Source: Streptomyces zaomyceticus (GTDB lineage Bacteria; Actinomycetota; Actinomycetes; Streptomycetales; Streptomycetaceae). From it: DNA of 64,000 nucleotides. The notes beneath the pieces are model-generated. The model saw nothing but the letters and a program-made list of their open reading frames with translations, was not told the origin of the DNA and made no database searches. The stretch spans positions 1 to 64,000 of the forward strand of contig NZ_BNBZ01000022.1 of the NCBI RefSeq assembly GCF_014656215.1, given 5' to 3'. This document shows, one piece after another, positions 53,950 through 62,202 of this stretch (positions within the stretch are counted from its first letter, which is position 1; each line of letters begins with the position of its first letter). Both the position numbers and the translations under genes were made by a program.

Positions 53950-54375
53950 CTAGTCGGCGACGCCGCCCTTGGCGATCACCTTCTGGATGCGTACGCGGAC
54001 GAGGAGTTCGCCCGGGACGCCGTTGCGTTCCCCGAACTCGTCCGCCCGGTCCGCGCCCATGTAGCGGGCACCGATGCGGCCGGCCCAGTGACGCAACTCC
54101 GCCGGGTCCTCGCTCAGTTCGGCTTGACCGCTGAGCGAGACGAAGGCGAACGGCGGCCTGTCGTCGTCGACACAAAGGGAGACGCGCCCGTCGCGGGCGA
54201 GGTTGCGCCCCTTCACCGTGTCCTTGCCCGTGTTGAACACGAACGAGTCGCCATCGAGGAGGAACCAGATCGGTACGACGTGCGGACTGCCGTCGTCGCG
54301 GACGGTCGCCAGCTTGCCGGTTCGGGTTCCCGCGGACACGAAGGCCCGCCACTGTTCGTCGGTCATCCTCGTCAT
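53950..54375 (-). CDS. F420-dependent/PNPOx-like split-barrel enzyme
   Basis: 141 residues, TIGR03618-like. GKLATVRDDGSPHVVPIWFL, FVFNTGKDTVKGRNLARDGR, RVSLCVDDDRPPFAFVSLSG, RYMGADRADEF. Likely F420H2-dependent reductase; substrate unknown. ATG 54375 after GGGGAC. Divergent from the RLC7 gene. Confidence 0.85.
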   Translation of the reverse strand: MTRMTDEQWRAFVSAGTRTGKLATVRDDGSPHVVPIWFLLDGDSFVFNTGKDTVKGRNLARDGRVSLCVDDDRPPFAFVSLSGQAELSEDPAELRHWAGRIGARYMGADRADEFGERNGVPGELLVRVRIQKVIAKGGVAD

Positions 54376-54529
54376 GTCCCCATCCTGCGGCACGCGCGGG
54401 CGTGGTGCAGTGCTTGCCCTGTTCACGACAGTGCGTAAGGCTTGCGGGTGATACGGCGGACCATTGCGGCACGGGGACCACGGCGCGGCCGGGTCGACGG
54501 GGACGCACCACCCAGGGGGAGGACCACTG

Positions 54530-54943
54530 ATGGCGTTGGACAAGGGACTGGACTGGCTTCTCGACGACCTGACCCAGCGGGTCGGATTCATACGGCACGC
54601 GCTCGTGCTGTCGAACGACGGACTGGTGACGGGCGCGAGCAGCGGGCTCGCGCGCGAGGACGCGGAGCATCTGGCGGCCGTCTCGTCAGGTCTCCACAGC
54701 CTTGCCCGAGGCTCCGGCCGGCACTTCCGGGCGGGCCGTGCACGGCAGACGATGGTGGAGTTCGACGAGGCGCTGCTCTTCGTGACGGCTGCGGGCGAGG
54801 GCAGTTGCCTGTGCGTCCTGAGTGCCGCGGAAGCGGATGTCGGCCAGGTGGCGTACGAGATGACGCTGCTCGTCAACCGTGTCGGTGAGCACCTCGGCGT
54901 GGAGGCGCGGCAGCCGGGCCGTCCGGGCGGTGGCGTGCTCTGA
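54530..54943 (+). CDS. Orphan Roadblock/LC7 protein, CvnB paralogue
   Basis: 137 residues, closely similar to CvnB at 50802 (shared LDWLLDDL, VLSNDGL, GAS-x-GL-REDAEHLAA, RQTMVE, GEGSCL). It stands without cvnA, C or D. GGGGGAGG precedes ATG 54530. Could modulate the nearby conservon or a distant GTPase. Confidence 0.9.
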   Translation: MALDKGLDWLLDDLTQRVGFIRHALVLSNDGLVTGASSGLAREDAEHLAAVSSGLHSLARGSGRHFRAGRARQTMVEFDEALLFVTAAGEGSCLCVLSAAEADVGQVAYEMTLLVNRVGEHLGVEARQPGRPGGGVL

Positions 54944-54970
54944 GGCCGTGACGCTCTGGGCTCCGGGTCT

Positions 54971-55018
54971 CATCGGCTCCGACGCTCATCGGCTCTGACG
55001 CTCATCGGCTCTGACGCT
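54971..55018. repeat. 16-nt tandem repeat, three copies
   Basis: CATCGGCTCYGACGCT repeated exactly three times (one C/T difference in the first), followed by a partial CTGACG. Intergenic, after the RLC7 gene. Confidence 0.85.
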
Positions 55019-55199
55019 CTGACGTTTCGACGCCGTGGCGTTTCGGCGGACGGGGCTGTGGGCGATGGGGTGATGAGTTGTCCACAGGGCGTTGTCCACA
55101 GGTCGTGCGGGGTTCGTCACTCTGCGTTACGTTCTTGGTGGTGGGTCGAGGAGATCCGCGACACGGAGAGAACACGGACGTACGGGGGAGGGCCACGGA

Positions 55200-56462
55200 A
55201 TGACGGTGGACCAAGGAGCGCGCACGGTGTCACCGGTGCGGGCCGCGCAGGAACTGGAACTTGGGCGCGACGAGTTCCGGCTCGCGGTCCAGCTCGGCCT
55301 GGTGAGGACCGTCCCGGCGGGAGAGCGCGGACGGAGGCGGATCGAGCGGTGTGAGCTCGACCGCCTCAAGGCCGCGCCGGACTTTCCCGTCGGTTTGCGC
55401 GAGCGAGTGAGGGCGGTCGGCACCGGCGAGGCCGCAGCACTCCTCGAGATCACACCGGAGCGGTTCACCAAGCTGGTCCGGACGGGCCACCTCAGCCCGG
55501 TGCGGTTCTCCCTGAACCGCTACCGGGCGGTGGTGTGGACGTATCTCGCGGAGGAGGTCGCCGAGTTCGGTCCCACCTGCCCGGGGCTGCTCACCGGGCG
55601 TCTGCCCCTGGAACTCCGCGAGCGCCTCGCCGCGCACGAGGACCTGAGGCCCAGGAACTGGCGGGCGCGACGGCTCGGGATGCTCCTCCGAGCCACGGAC
55701 GACCCATGGGCACGGACCGCCGCCATCGCCTCGTTGCTCGACCCGGTCCACGTGGCGGAGGTGGTCGACGACCCGTACGAGCGCGCCCACCTCGACCGAC
55801 TGCATCCGCCGGCGCCGCCAGGGATGCCGGTGCAGACGGCGGCGCGTGACATCGCCGAGCGGCTCACACGGGCCGACGACCCGGACGAGATCCTCTGGCA
55901 CCGGGTGAGCCTGGTCATGTCCCTGGACGAGGCGCGCGCCATGGAGCCGGCTCCGTATCCCGGTGAGAAGCATGCGATCACGTCGAGGGCTGAGCCGTCG
56001 GTCGCAACGCGGGCCGGTTTCGGCGGCCGTGTGCCGCTGCCCCGACCGCCTGTGCTGACGACGGCGCCCGTACCGTCCGTGCCGCTCGCCCCGCTGGGGC
56101 CGTTCGAGCGGTCCGCACGGCCGGCGTCGGTCGTTCCGCTCGGAGCGGGCGTGGGGAGGAGGCGGCTTGAGGTCCAGGCGCCGCCACCGATGCCCCCGGC
56201 GCCACCTTCAGTGCCGGCGGCACCCGTGACGCCTTGGGTGCCCGCCACCGGTCAGGCGCCCGCGACGCCTCCCGTGTCCGTCCACCCTTCCGTACCCGTG
56301 ACGCCTTCGGCGCCGGCGGGGCGTCCGGTGGCGGACGGCCGTCGACCGGGCCGCCGGGGCCGTACCAGCCTTCTCGACCGGCTGCGGCGCGGGCGGGGGG
56401 CGGGCGAGGGGCGAGTGGGGGGACGCTCCGGGGGACGAAAGCGACCGGCTGCCTGGCCCTGA
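55200..56462 (+). CDS. DUF6397-like protein
   Basis: 420 residues from ATG 55200 (GGGGGAGGG upstream). N-terminal third has two helix-turn-helix-like segments (AQELELGRDEFRLAVQLGLV and AALLEITPERFTKLVRTGHL), middle region LLRATDDPWARTAAIASLLD, last 140 residues Pro-rich and probably disordered. I recall this architecture as DUF6397, restricted to Streptomyces; function unknown, DNA binding plausible. Confidence 0.75.
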   Translation: MTVDQGARTVSPVRAAQELELGRDEFRLAVQLGLVRTVPAGERGRRRIERCELDRLKAAPDFPVGLRERVRAVGTGEAAALLEITPERFTKLVRTGHLSPVRFSLNRYRAVVWTYLAEEVAEFGPTCPGLLTGRLPLELRERLAAHEDLRPRNWRARRLGMLLRATDDPWARTAAIASLLDPVHVAEVVDDPYERAHLDRLHPPAPPGMPVQTAARDIAERLTRADDPDEILWHRVSLVMSLDEARAMEPAPYPGEKHAITSRAEPSVATRAGFGGRVPLPRPPVLTTAPVPSVPLAPLGPFERSARPASVVPLGAGVGRRRLEVQAPPPMPPAPPSVPAAPVTPWVPATGQAPATPPVSVHPSVPVTPSAPAGRPVADGRRPGRRGRTSLLDRLRRGRGAGEGRVGGRSGGRKRPAAWP

Positions 56463-56535
56463 CGGCGACGCCTGCGACGGGGCCCCGCGGCGGTGTCGGC
56501 GTGCGTGGTGGGCGGGGTGTGGGGAGGATGGGCCC

Positions 56536-58107
56536 ATGCTGCTCGCCCGTGTAGCGGAGGTGTCCCGGGAGGTCTCCGAGACCTCCGCGCGCTCGCGCAA
56601 GATCGGCCTCCTCGCCGAGCTGTTCGCGGAGGCCGAGCCCGAGGACAGCCCTCTCGTCATCGCCTACCTCTCGGGTCGACTGCCGCAGGGGCGGATCGGA
56701 ATCGGGTGGAGCGTCCTCAAAGAGGTGGCCCCACCCGCCGTATCACCCGCCGAACAACCCGGCCTCACGATCCGGCGGGTCGACGAGGTGCTGACGGAAC
56801 TCGCCGCGGTCTCCGGTACCGGCGCCCGCGCCGAGCGGACCCGGCTCGTCCACGCCCTGTTCGCGGCCGCCACCGATGAAGAACAGCGGCTCCTGCTGCG
56901 GCTGCTCTCCGGGGAGGTGCGTCAAGGGGCCCTCGACGCCGTCGCCCTGGAAGGCGTCGCCCGGGCCGCCACGGTGCCCGCCGTCGGACTGCGCCGTGCC
57001 GTCATGCTCGAAGGGTCGCTGCCGCCGGTCGCCCAGGCAGTGCTCGCCGAGGGTGCCGCCGCGCTCGACCGCTTCACCCTTCGGGTCGGCAATCCCGTGC
57101 AGCCGATGCTGGCGCACACCTCCGCCTCCGTCACCGAGGCGATCGCCGCCCTCGGGCCCTGCGTCGTCGAGGAGAAGCTCGACGGCATCCGCATCCAGGT
57201 GCATCGGCACGGTGGAGACGTCCGTGTCCACACCCGTTCGCTCGACGACATCACCGACCGGCTCCCCGAAGTGGTCGCGACCGCGCGCGCCGTTCCGGAC
57301 GACGCGTTCATCCTGGACGGCGAGGTGATCGCCCTCGATCCCGACACCGGACGCCCTGTCTCCTTCCAGTCCATCGCCGCCCGGGTCGGCTCCCGCACCG
57401 ACGTGGCCGGCGCACACGCCGGCCTGCCTCTCACGCCCGTCTTCTTCGACGTTCTCGCGGTCGAGGGCGAGGGGCTGATCGACCGGCCGGGCCACGACCG
57501 GCACGAGGTGCTCGCACGACTGCTCCCCGAGAGCCAGCGGGTCCGCCGTCTCGTCGTGAACGACCCGGCCGATCCCGCACAGGTCGAGGAAGCGGAGCGG
57601 TTCTTCAGCGACACGCTGGCCCGTGGGCACGAAGGCGTCCTGGTCAAGGCCCTGGACGCGCCCTATGTGGCGGGGCGGCGAGGGCGCACCTGGCTGAAGG
57701 TGAAACCGGTCCACACCGTCGACCTCGTCGTCCTCGCCGTCGAGCGCGGCCACGGACGCAGGACCGGTCTCCTCTCCAACCTCCACCTCGGAGCCCGTAC
57801 GGTCGACGGCGGCTTCGTCATGCTCGGAAAGACCTTCAAGGGACTCACCGACGGGATGCTGCGCTGGCAGACCGAGCGGCTCGGTGAACTCGCCGTGGAG
57901 GACGACGGATTCACCATGAGAGTACGGCCCGAACTTGTCGTCGAGATCGCCTACGACGGTCTCCAGACCTCCACGCGCTACCCGGCCGGTGTCACCCTCC
58001 GCTTCGCCCGCGTCCTGCGCCACCGTCCCGACAAGCCGGCCTCCGAGGCGGACACCGTGGAGGAGATCGTCGGCAGGGGCCGAGGGGAACCGGCGGGCCT
58101 CGCGTGA
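56536..58107 (+). CDS. ATP-dependent DNA ligase
   Basis: 523 residues. DNA-binding domain 1-200, adenylation motif EEKLDGIRIQVHRHG with nucleophile Lys (about 215), motif III FILDGEVIAL, FFDVLAVEG, motif IV GHEGVLVKALDAPY, motif V TWLKVKP, then an OB domain. Corresponds to LigB-type accessory ligases of actinobacteria, used in repair next to the essential NAD-dependent LigA. GGGGAGG precedes the ATG. Confidence 0.93.
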   Translation: MLLARVAEVSREVSETSARSRKIGLLAELFAEAEPEDSPLVIAYLSGRLPQGRIGIGWSVLKEVAPPAVSPAEQPGLTIRRVDEVLTELAAVSGTGARAERTRLVHALFAAATDEEQRLLLRLLSGEVRQGALDAVALEGVARAATVPAVGLRRAVMLEGSLPPVAQAVLAEGAAALDRFTLRVGNPVQPMLAHTSASVTEAIAALGPCVVEEKLDGIRIQVHRHGGDVRVHTRSLDDITDRLPEVVATARAVPDDAFILDGEVIALDPDTGRPVSFQSIAARVGSRTDVAGAHAGLPLTPVFFDVLAVEGEGLIDRPGHDRHEVLARLLPESQRVRRLVVNDPADPAQVEEAERFFSDTLARGHEGVLVKALDAPYVAGRRGRTWLKVKPVHTVDLVVLAVERGHGRRTGLLSNLHLGARTVDGGFVMLGKTFKGLTDGMLRWQTERLGELAVEDDGFTMRVRPELVVEIAYDGLQTSTRYPAGVTLRFARVLRHRPDKPASEADTVEEIVGRGRGEPAGLA

Positions 58108-58196
58108 CATCGTCGCGCGAGGGATGCTGGAGACATGGCACGACGAGCGTCGGCGCGATGCGCGCCAGGCGCCGGGAGCGACGGGCCCGCGAGGAG

Positions 58197-58571
58197 ATGA
58201 GCGACGTGTACGACCTGCACATCGACACCGACGTGACCGTGCAGCTCAACGACTGCTGCCGGGAGGACGCCCAGGCCGTCTTCGACGTCCTCGACGGTGT
58301 CTACCAGGTGGAGGACATGACGGCCCCACCACAGGCGGCCACGGGGCCTTCCCCCACCGTCTGGACGGCCATCTTCGACACCGCGGGCGGACGCCGTCAG
58401 GAAGTGCGCCCCACCCACCTGACCTCCCCGGTCGGTGCCACTCTCAGCGGTGGCTACCACGCCGTCGACGAGGTCCAGAAGGTGCTCGCCGCCGGCTTCG
58501 ACATCCAGTCCCTGCAGTACGTCTCCGGTGACCAGGAGACCGAGGCCCGACTGCTGCTCGCCTCCCGCTGA
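58197..58571 (+). CDS. Small conserved hypothetical protein
   Basis: About 124 residues. YDLHIDTDVTVQLNDCCRED, QAVFDVLDGVYQVEDM, VWTAIFDTAGG, LSGGYHAVDEVQKVLAAGFD. GAGGAG abuts ATG 58197, so GTG 58206 may be the real start. Alpha/beta composition, no family recognised. Confidence 0.65.
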   Translation: MSDVYDLHIDTDVTVQLNDCCREDAQAVFDVLDGVYQVEDMTAPPQAATGPSPTVWTAIFDTAGGRRQEVRPTHLTSPVGATLSGGYHAVDEVQKVLAAGFDIQSLQYVSGDQETEARLLLASR

Positions 58572-58888
58572 GCCGGAGGCACGAACTCCCCGGACGGAGC
58601 GGACGGGCGCCGTCCGGGGTTGACGTCTGCCCATGCGTCGGGACACCCCCCGCCCCGGACGGATGCCCGCCGCTCTCGGGCGGACGCCCGCCCGCCCCGG
58701 ACGGATGCCCGCTCCCACCTTCCTCGGATGTGCCCGCGCGCCAGGGCGTTCGCCCGCGCGCTTGAAGGACCCCGCCGACACCCTCGGTATACACCGTGTG
58801 TAGAGTGCTGCGTCGGCCGTGATCACCGCTCTGACCAGGTGGTTTGTCGGCCGAATCGAACACAGCACCGGGGAAAGCGGGTTCCATC
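58572..58888. promoter_or_regulatory. Repeat-bearing intergenic region with TACAC-CGT-GTGTA operator candidate
   Basis: 58650-58715 has degenerate 21-nt GC-rich units (CCCCGGACGGATGCCCGC and variants), likely hairpins ending the preceding operon. At 58790-58802 is TACACCGTGTGTA, a perfect 5-3-5 palindrome overlapping a probable promoter about 90 nt before the deacetylase start. Confidence 0.5.
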
Positions 58889-59674
58889 ATGTTCCGATCC
58901 AGGCTGGGCCGACGCAGGGGGACGGCCACCGCCCTGCTCGCCGCGGCGTCGCTGATGCTGACGCTCGGCGGCTGCGGAGTCGATCCCGTCACTCCGCAGG
59001 ACGCCCGGGCGGAGGGCGGAACGGACGACAAGGCGGGCGCCACGGCCCGCCGCGTCGACTGTGCCAAGGTCAAGTGCATCGCGCTGACCTTCGACGCGGG
59101 ACCGGGCAAGGACACCCCCCGGCTCCTCGACATCCTCAAGGAGAAGCAGGTCCCCGCGACCTTCTTCCTGCTGGGCAGCAAGCACGTCGACCGCTATCCC
59201 CAGGTGGTGAAGCGAATAGCCGACGAGGGGCACGAGGTGGCCAACCACACCTGGACCCACCGGATCCTCACCGATCTCGACGAGTCGGAGGTGCGTGACG
59301 AACTGTCCCGCACCCAGGACGCCGTCGAGAAGATCACCGGCCGCAAGCCCACCCTCATGCGCCCGCCGCAGGGGCGCACCGACGGCACGGTCTCCGACGT
59401 CAGCAAGGACCTCGGGCTCGCCCAGATCCTGTGGAGCATCACCGCCAAGGACTACGACACCACCGACTCCGCCCTCATACAGCAGCGCGTGCTCGACCAG
59501 GCGCACGGTGACGGGATCATCCTGCTCCACGACATCTACGACGGCACGGTCCCGGCCGTCCCCCCGATCATCGACGAGCTCAAGCGGCGAGGCTTCACCT
59601 TCGTGACGGTGCCGGAGCTGCTCGCCCCCGGCAAGGCCGAACCGGGTGCCGTCTACCGTCCCGAGAGGGACTGA
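58889..59674 (+). CDS. Polysaccharide deacetylase lipoprotein (NodB domain)
   Basis: 261 residues. Lipoprotein signal with lipobox LGGC at about residue 30. NodB homology: TFDAGPGKDTPRLLDILKE (motif 1), NHTWTH (motif 2, metal His), RPPQGRTDGTVSDV (motif 3), ILLHDIYDG (motif 5). The usual TFDDGP is TFDAGP, removing the metal-binding Asp while keeping the catalytic one. Probable action on peptidoglycan or chitin-like sugars at the outer membrane face. ATG 58889. Confidence 0.88.
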   Translation: MFRSRLGRRRGTATALLAAASLMLTLGGCGVDPVTPQDARAEGGTDDKAGATARRVDCAKVKCIALTFDAGPGKDTPRLLDILKEKQVPATFFLLGSKHVDRYPQVVKRIADEGHEVANHTWTHRILTDLDESEVRDELSRTQDAVEKITGRKPTLMRPPQGRTDGTVSDVSKDLGLAQILWSITAKDYDTTDSALIQQRVLDQAHGDGIILLHDIYDGTVPAVPPIIDELKRRGFTFVTVPELLAPGKAEPGAVYRPERD

Positions 59675-60095
59675 CGAGACCTGGTGAAAACCGGGTGAGG
59701 TGACTCACACCGCCCATGCGGGCATGCTCGGAACATTCTGGAAGGAATGGCCGTTCATACCTATGTGACTGCGAAGGGGCCCGGTCCCCAAGGTCCCCCC
59801 ACCAGAGGTGACCGCTCTTCGTGTCACGGCGATCGGCCCCGGTTGGAATCCCCCGTCCAACCGGGGCTTTGTCGTTCCCGGACGCCTTGCCGCACAGCGC
59901 TGGGCACCTCCCGCAGAGCCGGGGCACCCTCCAGCACGGCACGATCGAGGCGCTCGAGGGGCGCGCGCTCCGGCGCGTTCGACCCGTTCGAGTGAGGCGC
60001 GGCATGGGGGCCCCGCCCTCGGGCAGTGATCATCCCGAGCCGCCGAGTCGATCACTCGCCGGCCGTCCGACCAGGGACGATCGAACGGGGACCTC
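59675..60095 (+). ncRNA. Possible small RNA or leader ending in a strong terminator
   Basis: 420-nt gap. A perfect 12-bp hairpin, arms GCCCCGGTTGGA (59836-59847) and complement (59856-59867), followed by TTTGT, lies well away from both genes. An RNA starting near 59760 would be about 110 nt. A small frame from 59747 overlaps, but its codon use is unconvincing. No known RNA family recognised. Confidence 0.35.
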
Positions 60096-60839
60096 ATGCT
60101 TCGCATCACCGCGCGCACGCGCCACGCCCTCCTTGCCGCGGCCGCCGCGCTCCTGCTGTCCGGTTGCGCGACGGTCGGACCCGGACCGTCCGAAGCATCC
60201 GGCCTCCCTTCCGGTGCGGCGGCCCAGGACGCGCTCCTCAAGGCCGCCGAGCACCGGCTCGTCGTGGACTGTCTGAAGGGCCAGGGCCTCTCGCTGACGT
60301 CCAGGCCCCGCGCCCCGGACGACGACCGCACCCTCCGGGCGGCGCTCTTCGGCGCCGGCCCCCGAGAACTCTCCGTCACCCTGGCCACGGGGGCCACCGT
60401 CACCGCCCACACGGACGGGTGTCTCGCCGGGGCCCGGAATCGGCTCTACGGCGACCAGCGCCGCTGGTTCCGGGCCCAGGTGGTCGTCGACAACCTCCGC
60501 GCCGAGGCGCAGGCCCGGGTGAGCGCCGACCCCACCCACCGTGCCGCGCTCGCCCGCTGGACCCGGTGTGCGACCCCGCCGGGCGGCACTCCGCACTCCG
60601 ACCGGCCCGGCCGTCCCGTCCGCGCCGAGCGTCCGAACCCGGCCGTCGCCGTCCGCTGCTCCCGCGAGAGCGGCCTCGACGAGGTCCGGGCCCGACTCGA
60701 AGCCACCGAGCTGGTCACCGTGCGCGCACTGCGCCGCGACGAGCTCGCCACGTACCGGCAGCTGCGCGACCGCGCACTGCGGCGGGCAGTCGAACTGCCC
60801 GCGACCGTCCCACCGCAGAAAGGCCCCACCCACTCGTGA
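60096..60839 (+). CDS. Putative lipoprotein of unknown function
   Basis: 247 residues with lipobox LLSGC at about 22. The rest is helical and Arg-rich (HRLVVDCLKGQGL, GCLAGARNRLYGDQRRWFRA, EVRARLEATELVTVRA). Cys in DCL, GCL, RCA and RCS may pair. Overlaps the next gene (GTGA), so translationally coupled. Confidence 0.75.
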   Translation: MLRITARTRHALLAAAAALLLSGCATVGPGPSEASGLPSGAAAQDALLKAAEHRLVVDCLKGQGLSLTSRPRAPDDDRTLRAALFGAGPRELSVTLATGATVTAHTDGCLAGARNRLYGDQRRWFRAQVVVDNLRAEAQARVSADPTHRAALARWTRCATPPGGTPHSDRPGRPVRAERPNPAVAVRCSRESGLDEVRARLEATELVTVRALRRDELATYRQLRDRALRRAVELPATVPPQKGPTHS

Positions 60840-61207
60840 AGCGATTTCTCGTCACCACCGCCGCGGCCCTTTTCGCCGCGACCGCCGGCCTCGCCCTCGC
60901 GACCTCCGCGGGAGCGGCCGAATGCCCGAGCGGAGAGTTCTGCGTCTGGCAGGACTCCAACTTCGGCGGCCAGCGCGCGAACTGGAGCGGAGACGACGGT
61001 TGGTGGGAGAGCTGGATCTCCGACACCGACTCCTCCTGGGCCAACCACGGCATCTCCGGTCCCGGCATCAAGGACCACGTCAAGGTCTACGAGAGTGCCT
61101 GGCAGGGCGGCAGCATGACCGTCTGCCTCGCCCCCGGCCAGGAGGTCGGCTACAACGGCGCGGCCAACGACCGTGGTGACTCCCACATCTGGTCGATGGG
61201 CTGCTGA
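60836..61207 (+). CDS. Secreted peptidase-inhibitor-I36-type protein
   Basis: 123 residues with a clear signal peptide (LVTTAAALFAATAGLALATS). Mature part ECPSGEFCVWQDSNFGGQRA, then VKVYESAWQGGSMTVCLAPG: the beta/gamma-crystallin-like I36 fold typical of small secreted Streptomyces proteins such as the metalloprotease inhibitor SMPI. Starts at GTG 60836. Confidence 0.85.
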   Translation: MKRFLVTTAAALFAATAGLALATSAGAAECPSGEFCVWQDSNFGGQRANWSGDDGWWESWISDTDSSWANHGISGPGIKDHVKVYESAWQGGSMTVCLAPGQEVGYNGAANDRGDSHIWSMGC

Positions 61208-61313
61208 CAGGGCTCCCCGACCCCTCCGGGAACCGTTGAGTCCGCGGACGGCACGGGGGCTGCGTCAGCCTTGACGCAGCCCCCGTCTCCAGCGCGCTCG
61301 ACGATGCCCCGCC

Positions 61314-62081
61314 TCAGCCGCGGCCCAAGGCGCCCGTCGGGTGGCGGAGGGCCGAGGCGAGCATCAGGCCGGCGCCGCGGACGACGCTGGTCGACGGGTC
61401 GTTGGCCAGCCGGATGCGGGCGCGCAGGAGGTGGGCGAGGCGACCGGTCACCTCCAGGCACAGGGCTCCGCCGCCGGTCACCAGGACGCCGCGCCGCAGT
61501 GCCCCGCGCACGGCTCCGGTGCGATCGTGCCGCCACAGGTCGCTCACCATGTCGGCGGCCGTCCCCGCGACCGAGTCCGGCGCGTTGCCGGACGCCGGGA
61601 GGTCGTCGACTCCCACCTCCGCCAGCCGGGCGTCCTGGACGAGGCCGTCCACGACGAGCGTGACCTCGGTCAGCTGCGCGCCGAGGTCGACGACGAGCAG
61701 CGGACCGCCGCCCGGCGGGGCCGCGTAGGCCGCCGCGGCGCGGGCACTGTCCACGGCGATGACCCGGGCCGGGCCGAGCGCGTCCACCAGTTGCCGTGCG
61801 GCCTTCCGCTCCTCGGGGGCGGCGAGCACCGGGTGGGTCAGCATCACGACGGTGTCGTGCCCGCCGTCACCCGGGGCCGAGGCGGTGAGACGTCGGAGCA
61901 GCCGGAGCTGTGAGGCCGCGTCGGTCACGCGCCCGCGTCGTACCGGACCACTGGGCACGTCCGCGAAGACGCCCGCCCCCGGCGCCCAGGCCCGGGTCCT
62001 GGAGCTGCCGATGTCGAGGGCGATCCCGCGCACGGGCCTCCCCGGGCCCCGGTCGCCGCCTGTAGATCCGAACGATCCCAT
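61314..62081 (-). CDS. Short actin-like (MreB/Mbl-type) protein
   Basis: 255 residues. GIALDIGSSRTRAWAPG is the phosphate-1 loop, LLVVDLGAQLTEVTLV phosphate-2, GVLVTGGGALCLEVTGRL the adenosine motif, and RGAGLMLASAL closes the fold. It is about 90 residues shorter than MreB; subdomain IB appears reduced. Probably a divergent actin homologue; polymer formation cannot be inferred. Confidence 0.8.
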   Translation of the reverse strand: MGSFGSTGGDRGPGRPVRGIALDIGSSRTRAWAPGAGVFADVPSGPVRRGRVTDAASQLRLLRRLTASAPGDGGHDTVVMLTHPVLAAPEERKAARQLVDALGPARVIAVDSARAAAAYAAPPGGGPLLVVDLGAQLTEVTLVVDGLVQDARLAEVGVDDLPASGNAPDSVAGTAADMVSDLWRHDRTGAVRGALRRGVLVTGGGALCLEVTGRLAHLLRARIRLANDPSTSVVRGAGLMLASALRHPTGALGRG

Positions 62082-62202
62082 CGCTTCCGTCCAATCGCTG
62101 CGGACCCGCTGATTACGAGGCCAGTACGGGACTTCACTATGCAGTATCCCTGGCGGGATCGCTATGGGCCTTTTGGATCGAAGGTGCCTCGATGAGGTCG
62201 GG

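Noticed and set aside
58620..58955. Small frame with repeated DARxxR segments
   Set aside because: Arises from the GC-rich 21-nt repeats; no ribosome site and overlaps the deacetylase promoter and start.
59747..59995. 82-residue frame in the gap after the deacetylase
   Set aside because: Runs through the terminator hairpin and has random third positions; kept only as a possible leader.
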